Of a DNA stretch of 64,000 bases, positions 51,167-58,541 are shown one piece after another. Both the position numbers and the translations under genes were made by a program. The notes under the pieces were generated by a model, which saw only the letters and a program-made list of their open reading frames with translations, did not search any database and had not been told where the DNA came from. The stretch comes from AWTP1-18 sp036504515 (GTDB taxonomy: Bacteria; Pseudomonadota; Gammaproteobacteria; Burkholderiales; Rhodocyclaceae), in assembly GCA_036504515.1 (NCBI GenBank), contig DASXVA010000001.1, positions 682,001-746,000 on the forward strand, in the 5' to 3' direction. The stretch's first letter is position 1. The number at the start of each line of letters is the position of its first letter.

Positions 51167-51553
51167 ATGGAACAGTCCTTTTACCAATCGCTTTACTCAA
51201 ACGACACGTTCGCAATTGCGATCGGGAGATTAACGCTGTCATCTGCCAAGCTTGAGTCATGCATAAAGGCGTTCATCGAAGCAAAGGGTGTTGTCAAAGT
51301 TTCGGAGAAGGCACCACTTGGTGGGTTGATTAAGGTACTTCTGGATAATCACAAGATTGATCGAACGGCGGGAGAGCATCTCCAGTTTGTCCTTCACCAA
51401 AGAAATTACTTCGTACATAAGCTTCATGCCAATCTCTCTGAATATCCAACTGACGAACACCAACTTGGCATGTTTATAAATCGCGCCAATTCACTTTCAG
51501 AGGAAATGGAGTTCTTCAGTGGCTTGCTCGTGGAGGCCGTAAATGCGGGCTAA
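51167..51553 (+). CDS. Cassette ORF 4: HEPN-like protein with R-x4-H motif
   Basis: The 128-aa all-helical soluble protein begins only four bases after a core site. Residues 84-95 or so contain QRNYFVHKLHA: R-N-Y-F-V-H fits the R-x4-6-H signature of HEPN ribonucleases, and the surrounding 'L-x-x-x-H-Q-R-N-x-F-V-H' is common in small HEPN-type or abortive-infection proteins. No antitoxin partner with a recognisable fold is adjacent, though ORF 5 follows in the next cassette. The RNase role is inference. Confidence 0.6.
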   Translation: MEQSFYQSLYSNDTFAIAIGRLTLSSAKLESCIKAFIEAKGVVKVSEKAPLGGLIKVLLDNHKIDRTAGEHLQFVLHQRNYFVHKLHANLSEYPTDEHQLGMFINRANSLSEEMEFFSGLLVEAVNAG

Positions 51554-51620
51554 CAATTCCGTCGTGAGGGACCACCTGCAAGCTGAGTTTGTAGGTGGTC
51601 CCTCAGGTCAAACGGTAGGC
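51548..51620 (+). other. attC site 4 (strongly palindromic)
   Basis: R'' GGCTAAC (51548-51554, containing the ORF 4 stop), R' GGTAGGC (51614-51620). A perfect 13-bp stem, TGAGGGACCACCT (51565-51577) with its complement at 51593-51605, makes this the clearest palindrome of the array. Confidence 0.75.
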
Positions 51621-51624
51621 AGAC

Positions 51625-52086
51625 ATGCACGTAGATGAGATAGAGGAGACGCTCTCCAATTTAGAAATCGCGCATCGGCAGATTGAACGGGCAATAGTCC
51701 TTTTTTTAGATGAGCGGGACTATGTTTCAGCTCTTACGCTTGCCGGCGCTGCTGAAGAAATATTGGGAAAACTTCTAAATAAAGAGGGGAGGGAACATTG
51801 GCTAGATAGCATTTCCAAAGGAGCGCTACGAGCACTTGGTTTTCGAAAAAAAGAACTCCAAACGCCAGAGGCGTTAAAAGCAAAGAAAGAAATAGCCAAC
51901 ATCGCCAATCGACACAAGAACACTTTCAAGTACTACAACACTGACGGAACAATTACGCTTCTTGTAGATGTGGCTGCTGCTGAGATGATTGACCGAGCTA
52001 TCTCCAACTACTTCGATTTAACACAGCGAGAAACCGGGGCGATGGGAAAGTTCAAAGAACTTATTATCTTGGGTGAAAATGCCTAA
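51625..52086 (+). CDS. Cassette ORF 5: HEPN-like helical protein
   Basis: The 153-aa soluble helical protein starts 11 bases after the core. The segment RQIERAIVLFLDERDYVSAL followed by TLAGAAEEILGKLL is typical of a small HEPN-like family in which a conserved '(F/L)-K-H' near the middle follows an Asn-rich helix. Here the equivalent is KNTFKYYN, so the His is replaced by Tyr and catalytic function is doubtful. It may bind nucleic acid or a partner protein. The stop TAA is part of the attC 5 left core. Confidence 0.6.
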   Translation: MHVDEIEETLSNLEIAHRQIERAIVLFLDERDYVSALTLAGAAEEILGKLLNKEGREHWLDSISKGALRALGFRKKELQTPEALKAKKEIANIANRHKNTFKYYNTDGTITLLVDVAAAEMIDRAISNYFDLTQRETGAMGKFKELIILGENA

Positions 52087-52161
52087 CCATTCAGTCAAGT
52101 GGGACTGGCTTACAGCGGGCTTCGCCCGCCTCCAGCCAGCCACCTACCTTCAACGGTAGAG
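52081..52161 (+). other. attC site 5
   Basis: R'' GCCTAAC (52081-52087, perfect consensus, includes ORF 5 stop), R' GGTAGAG (52155-52161). The centre folds as GCGGGC TTC GCCCGC with outer GACTGGCT/AGCCAGC pairing. 81 bp. Confidence 0.7.
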
Positions 52162-52167
52162 CGCACG

Positions 52168-52545
52168 ATGCCTGCTTGGACGTACCTATTACTCAGTAAT
52201 CGCGGCGAGGTGTACCTCGGCGCAACTACACACCTGCGAAAGCGGTTGCGGGTCCACAAATCTCAAGAGAACACCGGATGGACGAAAGGAAGGCGATGGC
52301 ATCTACTCGCAGTCCGCACCTTCGAAACAAGGGCTGAAGCATTCGCTCATGAGGCAGCTATGAAGAAAGGCCCTCACAAGAAGATCATTTGGAAGCTTCA
52401 ATGCATTGAGCGTGCTTCGCTGCTCGTGGCGCGATTCAGATATTCCTTTGTCCCTGAGAGTTGGCCCAGCTTGCACCATCGCGCCTACGCAAAGAAGGCA
52501 CTAAAGCAGTGCTCACCCCGGGCTTTGCCCTCCGTCAACTCCTGA
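52168..52545 (+). CDS. Cassette ORF 6: GIY-YIG-domain protein
   Basis: The 125-aa product starts at the ATG 13 bases after the core (MPAWTYLLLSNRGEVYLGAT). It has the GIY-YIG endonuclease core as in UvrC-N/YhbQ-like proteins: Y-L-L-L-S-N, then V-Y-L-G-A-T, then LRKRLRVHK (basic helix with Arg) and EAFAHEAAMKK (the expected Glu). The first 'GIY' is YLL and the second 'YIG' is YLG, both tolerated variants. It may act on DNA. Its 3' end overlaps attC 6. Confidence 0.75.
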   Translation: MPAWTYLLLSNRGEVYLGATTHLRKRLRVHKSQENTGWTKGRRWHLLAVRTFETRAEAFAHEAAMKKGPHKKIIWKLQCIERASLLVARFRYSFVPESWPSLHHRAYAKKALKQCSPRALPSVNS

Positions 52546-52560
52546 ACTCAAACATTAGGC
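52482..52560 (+). other. attC site 6
   Basis: Left core-like CGCCTAC (52482-52488) lies within the end of ORF 6; right core ATTAGGC (52554-52560) differs from GTTAGGC at the first base. The centre has a CGGGC TTT GCCC hairpin. Boundaries are less certain than at attC 4 and 5. Confidence 0.55.
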
Positions 52561-52568
52561 AACTCACT

Positions 52569-52922
52569 ATGGTGCATATCAAGCTGCGGAGAGACCATGT
52601 CTGTGCTGCCGATGACTACACGTGCAGCGGAGAGAGGGTCATATTTGTAGATGCGAAGGCTTCTGTACAAGAGTTTCTGACCGAGGTACTTAAGGCGAAA
52701 TTCCTGCAAACATCATCGTCACACCAATGCTTAGTGGCAAAAGCAGATGCTGAAATTGCGCTTGTCGTGCCAGACGATGGAGCGGTCATCCCCATCGTTG
52801 ATTTGACAGCCCCAATTTCCATTTACACAATCAACAAGCAAGTAAGCTTTTCCTTCTCGCTTTCTCGTGAGCAACAGAGCGCCTACGCGAACTATCGGAG
52901 GCGACAGTGGGGGGGCTCCTAA
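52569..52922 (+). CDS. Cassette ORF 7: hypothetical protein
   Basis: The 117-aa soluble protein starts 15 bases after a core site (MVHIKLRRDHVCAADDYTC). It appears mixed alpha/beta, with VPDDGAVIPIVDL and a C-terminal SLSREQQSAYANYRRRQWGG. No family is recognised. The stop TAA is part of the left core of attC 7. Confidence 0.6.
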   Translation: MVHIKLRRDHVCAADDYTCSGERVIFVDAKASVQEFLTEVLKAKFLQTSSSHQCLVAKADAEIALVVPDDGAVIPIVDLTAPISIYTINKQVSFSFSLSREQQSAYANYRRRQWGGS

Positions 52923-52979
52923 CCCTGCACTATCGGACCCACGCGAAAGTCACGGAGGCCGGTTACTTCTGCGTTGAAT
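52917..52979 (+). other. attC site 7
   Basis: R'' TCCTAAC (52917-52923, includes ORF 7 stop), R' GTTGAAT (52973-52979, perfect GTTRRRY). 63 bp with imperfect inner complementarity. Confidence 0.65.
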
Positions 52980-53025
52980 GTCCGCTACCGCAATCCAGCT
53001 ATTCTTCTTTGGGCCGGAAGCCGCC

Positions 53026-53032
53026 GTTAGTC
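53026..53032 (+). other. Terminal core-like site at the right edge of the array
   Basis: GTTAGTC fits GTTRRRY except at one position, 53 bases after the attC 7 core. It could mark the last, truncated cassette; the chromosomal gene stop at 53040 follows at once. Confidence 0.3.
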
Positions 53033-53039
53033 TTTCAGG

Positions 53040-54662
53040 CTAGCCGTAAAGCACCCGTTCATAGTTGTCTCCCCGCTCCAGCAAACGGGTCAGCTTGATG
53101 GCTGTGCCATCCCGTAATTCCAATTGCCGGTCTCCGTGGAAAACACCAGCGGGGATCACCAGGCTTTCCGGTTCCTTGCGGGCGGCCAAGGCTGGTAGGA
53201 AGTAGCAGGGGCGCCAGGCCTCTTGTGTATTGCTGACGCGGAAGGTGAGGGCTTCGCCGGGGCCGGGCAGGAGTTGTGCGCCGGCATGAAGCCAGCCATC
53301 ACCATCTTCCGGTGCGGCCATCAGCCAGCGGATTGAAGCCAGGAAAAAATCCCGGCTGCCCGGTGGTTCCAGGGCCACCAACTGACCCAACTTGAGGCGG
53401 GAGGTTGCGCCTGTTTTCAGGGGGCGGGCCATGCGGACGCCGATGGCGGATTCATCCTTGAGTTGCCAGTCGCTTTCCAGGGGCGGCGGCGGGGCCTTTT
53501 CCACGACCTTGGGTGTGCTGGGCCTCTGCACAGTGCCGAACATGGCCATGTGTTCCCGTTCCCGGCGCAAATCGGCAATGGACAACTGGGCGGTTGCCGT
53601 TGTTGACTCGTGCAAATGGTGGCCGCCCGACAGGTAGTAGTAGATGCTGTCTGATTCGATCAACACCCTGCCCGGTGCATTTTCCCGGCGCCGTTCTGAG
53701 CCCCGGGCTTGGCCATCTTTGCACCAGCGGGGATAGAGCTGTTTGAGCAACCGTTCGCAGGCGGGCTGGGTGCAGTCGTCGCCCAGTTGCAACTCCGCCG
53801 GCAAGCGGCCTTGGCCGAGGAGGGCGATGCGGGACTTGATGCTTTCGCGCAGGCCATGGGTGAGCAGAAAGCGGGCACCGGGACCGGAGAAAGGTTGGTG
53901 TCGAGGCGGCAGGGATGAATGCAGATCCACCGCCAGGGGCAGGGCATCCAGTTTTTCCGGTGGCGTGGACGACAGCACCAGCTTGGCACCCCAGCGCTTT
54001 GCCCAGCGCGCCATCCAGTTCAGGCTGCGGGGCGACATTTCAAAGGGGCTGGCCGCATGCAGCAGCAGGGCTTCGCTGTAGGCCGCAAGGATGGTGGTGC
54101 CGCCTTCGCCGTAACGCAGTGTATCGGCGACGGTGACAGTGCAGAGGACACGGGCTTCGGCCAGGGCCAACAGGCTGTGCAGATGTTGCCAATGGGTCGC
54201 GGGCAAGGCTTGGCCGCCCCGCAGGCTTTCCAGTTGTAGGCTGACCAGATGAACCATGGCGCGCTGCAAGACCCGGGCGATGAACTCGGGATTGGTATCG
54301 CTCAGGGCCGCTTGCAGGCAATACAGGGTACCTGTGAGGCAGGCCCGGCGCAGTTGCAGCGTTGTGTTGAGGGCTTTTTGTTCGAGGAAGTTCAGGGGCA
54401 GCGCTTTGTTGCCATAGCGTTTGACGGCTTCATCCTGGGCAAAATTGATGGCTTTGCGCAGGCTGTCGAGAATGGCAAATCGCTCTGCTGCCGGTAGCGG
54501 AAAACGGTTGAGCTTTTCGATTTCCTGCAACAGGGCGTTCTGTACTTCCGCCGGGTTGGTCAGGGGTAAGGTGCCTTGCCATTCCTTCGCGGCAGAGGCC
54601 GTGAGGAAGGCGGGGGCTTCTGTGCCATCCAGGGCCGGCAGCGGGTAGTTGAGGGATTCCAT
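53040..54662 (-). CDS. Conserved hypothetical protein, possible C-terminal PilZ-like domain
   Basis: The 540-aa cytosolic product (start at 54662, MESLNYPLPALDG; the open frame upstream overlaps the HIT gene) has a long helical N-terminal part without known motif and a linker rich in Pro (~residues 395-405). The C-terminal ~130-residue beta domain (e.g. RLKLGQLVALEPPGSRDFFLASIRWL, spanning ~445-470) resembles PilZ-like barrels seen in c-di-GMP-linked proteins. The usual R-x3-R and D/N-x-S-x-x-G residues are not clearly present, so binding is unproven. It forms a two-gene unit with the HIT gene, one base apart. Confidence 0.65.
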   Translation of the reverse strand: MESLNYPLPALDGTEAPAFLTASAAKEWQGTLPLTNPAEVQNALLQEIEKLNRFPLPAAERFAILDSLRKAINFAQDEAVKRYGNKALPLNFLEQKALNTTLQLRRACLTGTLYCLQAALSDTNPEFIARVLQRAMVHLVSLQLESLRGGQALPATHWQHLHSLLALAEARVLCTVTVADTLRYGEGGTTILAAYSEALLLHAASPFEMSPRSLNWMARWAKRWGAKLVLSSTPPEKLDALPLAVDLHSSLPPRHQPFSGPGARFLLTHGLRESIKSRIALLGQGRLPAELQLGDDCTQPACERLLKQLYPRWCKDGQARGSERRRENAPGRVLIESDSIYYYLSGGHHLHESTTATAQLSIADLRREREHMAMFGTVQRPSTPKVVEKAPPPPLESDWQLKDESAIGVRMARPLKTGATSRLKLGQLVALEPPGSRDFFLASIRWLMAAPEDGDGWLHAGAQLLPGPGEALTFRVSNTQEAWRPCYFLPALAARKEPESLVIPAGVFHGDRQLELRDGTAIKLTRLLERGDNYERVLYG

Positions 54663-54663
54663 A

Positions 54664-55125
54664 TCAGGCCCCGTTTTCCATTTCGCTGAGGGCCTGTTGC
54701 AAGGCGGCTTGCAGAGCGGCGCTGGCGACGGCGGGGCGAACCGGTATCGGCCGCTGGGCGGCAGCCCAGATGGCACCGGGGAAGTGGCTGTCGTCCTGCC
54801 AGCGGGGAATCACGTGCCAGTGCAGATGGGGCACCATGTTGCCGAAGGAGGCGAGGTTGATCTTGTCCGGCTGCACCGCCGTTCGCACCGCCACTTCCGT
54901 CGCCAGCAATACCTGCAAAAGGTGCCGTTGATCGGCTGCGGACAGGTCGCTCATTTCCTTGATATGGTCCCGCCACACGACCCGGCAAAACCCCGGGAAG
55001 GCCGTTCCGTCATCGCCGCCGACCCGGATCACCCGGCAACGTTCGTCTTGCCAGAGCAACTCGCCCCCGGGCTGGGTGCAGAGTTCACAATTCTTCGATG
55101 CCGTGCTGTTGTGTGCGTGGTTCAT
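54664..55125 (-). CDS. HIT-family protein
   Basis: The 153-aa nucleotide-binding protein has the histidine triad H-L-H-W-H-V in VPHLHWHVIPRW. The N-terminus has a C-E-L-C pair (KNCELCTQPGG) that with later residues may bind zinc, as in some HIT proteins. Probably a nucleotidyl hydrolase or transferase of Hint/Fhit type. Followed after one base by the 540-aa conserved hypothetical gene. Confidence 0.88.
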   Translation of the reverse strand: MNHAHNSTASKNCELCTQPGGELLWQDERCRVIRVGGDDGTAFPGFCRVVWRDHIKEMSDLSAADQRHLLQVLLATEVAVRTAVQPDKINLASFGNMVPHLHWHVIPRWQDDSHFPGAIWAAAQRPIPVRPAVASAALQAALQQALSEMENGA

Positions 55126-55264
55126 TTTCTTTTCCTGTTTCTTCCCCTTATCCGAAAGAGTAATAACTATTTGCTAATTAAGGGGAGACTGTCTTACTTT
55201 TGGTAACAAATTCTGCACCTTGTGCAACGCAATTGGTGCGACGCACTGGATACACTTCACCCCT

Positions 55265-56644
55265 ATGCGACACGCTTACTTATTGACGACCCTCGCCCTG
55301 GGGTTAGGCATTGCTTTTCCCGCGGCAGCAGCCGACGGTTTTGGCATGGACCCATTTTCCACCCGGGCCACGATCAAATCCTATGTGCCTTGCGCCGCCG
55401 AGACGGATTCCGCGCCCCTGACCCTGAGCCAGGCGGTGGACAACGCCCTTTGTGCCAATCCGCAAACCCGCGAGGCTTGGGCTAATGCCCGGGCCCAGGC
55501 CGCACTGCTGGGGGTGGCCGAAGCCGCCTGGCTGCCTACGGTGACGGCGACGGCGGGCACTGCCCGGGCTCGCAGCAATGGGGTGGTGAATGACCAGCGC
55601 AGTCTGGGACTTTCTGCCTCCTGGCTGCTGTTCGATTTCGGTGCCCGCTCTGCCAACATTGAAAACGCCAAGCAGTTGCTGGAGGCCGCCAATGCCACCC
55701 GCGATGCGACAGTGCAGTCGGTCTTCCTCAGTGCGGTGCAGGCTTTCTACCAAGTGCAAAGTGCCGAAGCTTCCCTCGCGGCGGCCCTTGAAGCAGAAAA
55801 AGCCGCCGAACTGAGTTTCCGCGCAGCGGATGCCAAATACAAGGTTGGTAGTGCCGCCCCGGCCGACAAGCTGCAGGCCCAGACCGCTTTCTCCCAGGCC
55901 CAACTGACCCGCATCACCGCAGAAGGTACGTTGAAAACTGCCCAGGGCACTATGGCGACAGTGCTGGGTCGTGATGCCCACCGCACGGTGGCGCTGGCCT
56001 CGAACGAACAGACTCAGCCACCGGCAAGTTTTGAAAAGGACGTTAACGCCCTGATCGAAGAAGCCCGTCAGCGGCGCCCCGATCTGCTGGCCGCCCAAGC
56101 CCAGTTGAAGGCGGCGGAAGCCAGTGTCGACGCGGCCCGGGCAGCCCATCTGCCCAGCCTGTCTTTGGGCGTGACGGGCACCGATCTGAAAACCGGCTCG
56201 ATTGATAATCGCACCGGCACCCTCGGGGTGACCTTGACCGTTCCGCTGTTCACCGGTTTTTCCACCACCTACAAAGTGCAGTCTGCCGAAGCTCAGCGCG
56301 AGGCCAAAGCGGCCCAGACGGAAAGACTGCGCTTGCAGGTGGCCCAGGATGTCTGGAATGCCTGGCAGTCCCTGCTCACTGCAACCCAGACCGTGCGCAC
56401 GACGGCCGATCTGATTGCCAGTGCCGAGCAGTCGGACAAGGTGGCTCGCGGGCGTTATAGCGCCGGCGTGGGTTCCCTGCTGGAAATGCTCAACGCCCAA
56501 AGCGCCTATGCCACCGCCAAGCAACAGCGGGTACAGGCGCTCTACAACTGGAACATTGCCCGCACCACCCTGGCCCAGTCCATGGGTGTTCTCGATAGCA
56601 ACGTCATCAATGCCACAACGGCAACGGAAGGCAGCAAGCCATGA
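55265..56644 (+). CDS. tolC: TolC-family outer-membrane efflux channel
   Basis: The 459-aa protein has a cleavable signal peptide (MRHAYLLTTLALGLGIAFPAAAA). It has two outer-membrane-efflux repeats (LTLSQAVDNALCANPQTREAW, and RRPDLLAAQAQLKAAEASVD) without a lipobox, in contrast to the NodT-type channel at 4797. It is the first gene of a TolC-MacA-MacB transport operon and overlaps macA by four bases. The ATG at 55265 fits the signal peptide. Confidence 0.88.
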   Translation: MRHAYLLTTLALGLGIAFPAAAADGFGMDPFSTRATIKSYVPCAAETDSAPLTLSQAVDNALCANPQTREAWANARAQAALLGVAEAAWLPTVTATAGTARARSNGVVNDQRSLGLSASWLLFDFGARSANIENAKQLLEAANATRDATVQSVFLSAVQAFYQVQSAEASLAAALEAEKAAELSFRAADAKYKVGSAAPADKLQAQTAFSQAQLTRITAEGTLKTAQGTMATVLGRDAHRTVALASNEQTQPPASFEKDVNALIEEARQRRPDLLAAQAQLKAAEASVDAARAAHLPSLSLGVTGTDLKTGSIDNRTGTLGVTLTVPLFTGFSTTYKVQSAEAQREAKAAQTERLRLQVAQDVWNAWQSLLTATQTVRTTADLIASAEQSDKVARGRYSAGVGSLLEMLNAQSAYATAKQQRVQALYNWNIARTTLAQSMGVLDSNVINATTATEGSKP

Positions 56645-57834
56645 AGTCGAAACGTCTTTGGATCGTCGTGATCGCCCTGTTGATTCTTGGCGGCGGCGGT
56701 TATGCCCTCTATAGCAGCATGAGCCAGCCCGGTGCTGACCAACGCTACAAGGCCCAGGCCGTGGAGCAGGGGGATGTGGCCCAGAGCGTTTCCGCCAACG
56801 GCACCCTCAACCCGGTGACCCTGGTCAGCGTCGGTACCCAGGTGTCGGGCACGGTGAAGCGTCTGCTGGTGGATTTCAACAGCAAGGTGGAAAAGGACCA
56901 GATTCTGGCCGAGCTGGATGACACCCTGTTGTCGAGTCAGGCCCGGCAGGATGTGGCCAATCTGAAGAGCGCCCAGGCCAGTCTTGATCTGGCAGTTGTC
57001 AGCGAAAAACGCATGCAGTCATTGTTCGCCCAGGACTACGTGGCCCGGCAAGATCTAGATCAGGCGGTGCAAGTACGCAAGTCGGCCCAGGCGGCCGTGG
57101 AGCAGCAACAGGCCGCCGTGTCCAAGAGTCGCGCCAATGTGAGTTACGCCGTCATCCGCTCTCCCGTGTCCGGCATTGTGGTGGACCGGCAGGTGGACAA
57201 CGGTCAGACCGTGGCCGCCAGTTTTCAGACCCCGACCCTGTTCAAGATCGCTCAGGATTTGACCAAGATGCAGATCGACTCCAGCTTTGCTGAAGCGGAC
57301 ATCGGTCAGATCAAGCCGGGCCAGCCAGTACGGTTCAACGTGGATGCCTTCCCCAACAGGACCTTCACCGCCGTGGTGAAAACCATCCGTCTCAACCCGA
57401 CGACGACCTCGAATGTAGTGACCTACGACGTGGTGATTTCGGTGGATAACCCGGACCAAACGTTGTTACCCGGCATGACGGCCTACGTGAACATCAATGT
57501 GGCGAAGAAGTCGGAAGCCTTGCTGGTGCCCAATGCCGCCCTGCGCTTCAAGCCCCTGGATCAACCCGTCAAGACTGCCGCTGCGGGCGGCGATGCCAAG
57601 GCTGGCGAGAAAAAGAGCCGGCGTGATCCCACGATGGGCACCGTATGGGTGCTGAATGGCGGGCAGCTCCGTTCCGTCAATGTGAAGATCGGCATCACCG
57701 ATGGCCGCAATACGGAAGTGGTGGAAGGGGAATTGAAGCCTGGCGATCAGGTGGTGGTGGCTGAGAACTCTGGCAAGAGCAAGACCGGCAGCACGGGTAA
57801 CGGCCCTCCCGGTCCCCAGTTCAGGCCTTTCTGA
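56641..57834 (+). CDS. macA: MacA-like periplasmic adaptor
   Basis: The 397-aa membrane fusion protein has an N-terminal anchor (LWIVVIALLILGGGGYALY), lipoyl halves (VSVGTQVSGTVKRLLVDFN, YAVIRSPVSGIVVDRQVDNG), an alpha hairpin, a barrel and a Lys/Gly-rich C-terminal region (AKAGEKKSRRD). The order with MacB components supports MacA. It links the ATPase/permease to the TolC channel; macrolide, protein or siderophore export are known for the family, substrate here unknown. Confidence 0.9.
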   Translation: MKSKRLWIVVIALLILGGGGYALYSSMSQPGADQRYKAQAVEQGDVAQSVSANGTLNPVTLVSVGTQVSGTVKRLLVDFNSKVEKDQILAELDDTLLSSQARQDVANLKSAQASLDLAVVSEKRMQSLFAQDYVARQDLDQAVQVRKSAQAAVEQQQAAVSKSRANVSYAVIRSPVSGIVVDRQVDNGQTVAASFQTPTLFKIAQDLTKMQIDSSFAEADIGQIKPGQPVRFNVDAFPNRTFTAVVKTIRLNPTTTSNVVTYDVVISVDNPDQTLLPGMTAYVNINVAKKSEALLVPNAALRFKPLDQPVKTAAAGGDAKAGEKKSRRDPTMGTVWVLNGGQLRSVNVKIGITDGRNTEVVEGELKPGDQVVVAENSGKSKTGSTGNGPPGPQFRPF

Positions 57835-58541
57835 TGTCGGATAGCGTTATCAAGGTCACGGGCCTGTACAAGGCCTATGAGACCCCGGCCGGCCCTTTCC
57901 CCGTGCTCAAGGACGTGAACCTGTCCATCGAGCCGGGGGAGTTCGTCGCCATCATGGGTCCCTCCGGTTCCGGCAAGTCCACCTTCATGAACATCCTCGG
58001 CTGTCTCGACCGGCCCAGTAGCGGCGAATATGTTCTTGATGGTCGTGCCGTCAGTGCCATGAGCAAGGACGACTTGGCCGGGGTTCGTGGCGGTTTGATC
58101 GGTTTTGTTTTCCAGGGCTTCAATCTCTTGCCCCGCAACAGCCTGGAAGAAAATGTCGCTCTGCCCCTGGTCTACGGTCATGTGGAAAAAGCAGAACGGC
58201 TGCGCCGTGCCCGGGTCATGCTGGATAAGGTGGGGCTGGGTAAATACGCTCAATCCCTGCCCAACCGGATTTCCGGTGGCCAGCAGCAACGGGTGGCGAT
58301 TGCCAGGGCCTTGGTGAACAATCCGCGCCTGATTCTGGCCGATGAACCCACCGGCAATCTGGACACCAAAACCTCGGAAGAAATCATGGCCCTGTTTGAA
58401 GAACTCAACAAAGAGGGCATCACCATCGTGTTGGTCACCCACGAGCCGGACATCGCACGCCACGCCAAACGCCTGGTGCGTTTCCGGGACGGCAAGATCA
58501 TTCATGATGGCGGCCACGAAGGTTTGGAGGGCCACGAATGA
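57834..58541 (+). CDS. MacB-type ABC transporter ATPase (stand-alone)
   Basis: The 235-aa LolD/MacB-like nucleotide-binding protein has Walker A GPSGSGKST, Q-loop FVFQGFNLLP, signature ISGGQQQR, Walker B LILADEPTGNLD and H-loop LVTHEPD. In E. coli this domain is fused to the permease; here it is separate. The start TGATG overlaps the macA stop by one base. Confidence 0.92.
   Translation: MSDSVIKVTGLYKAYETPAGPFPVLKDVNLSIEPGEFVAIMGPSGSGKSTFMNILGCLDRPSSGEYVLDGRAVSAMSKDDLAGVRGGLIGFVFQGFNLLPRNSLEENVALPLVYGHVEKAERLRRARVMLDKVGLGKYAQSLPNRISGGQQQRVAIARALVNNPRLILADEPTGNLDTKTSEEIMALFEELNKEGITIVLVTHEPDIARHAKRLVRFRDGKIIHDGGHEGLEGHE

Larger units (their letters stand above)
48953..53032 (+). mobile_element. 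Integron gene-cassette array lacking an integrase (CALIN-like)
   Basis: Seven plus-strand ORFs (49019, 49728, 50351, 51167, 51625, 52168, 52569) alternate with imperfect palindromes bounded by R-Y-Y-Y-A-A-C-like and G-T-T-R-R-R-Y-like core sites. Each ORF starts 10-45 bases after a right core site and stops in or just before the next left core site, which is the architecture of integron cassettes. The block is A/T-richer than its flanks. No intI lies in the window: upstream is lipA and downstream a minus-strand chromosomal gene. A remote integrase (an IntI acting in trans) or a lost platform are both possible. Confidence 0.8.

Noticed and set aside
52978..53043. 21-codon frame at the right edge of the array (MSATAIQLF...)
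   Set aside because: Too short, no ribosome site, and its stop overlaps the end of the minus-strand gene.
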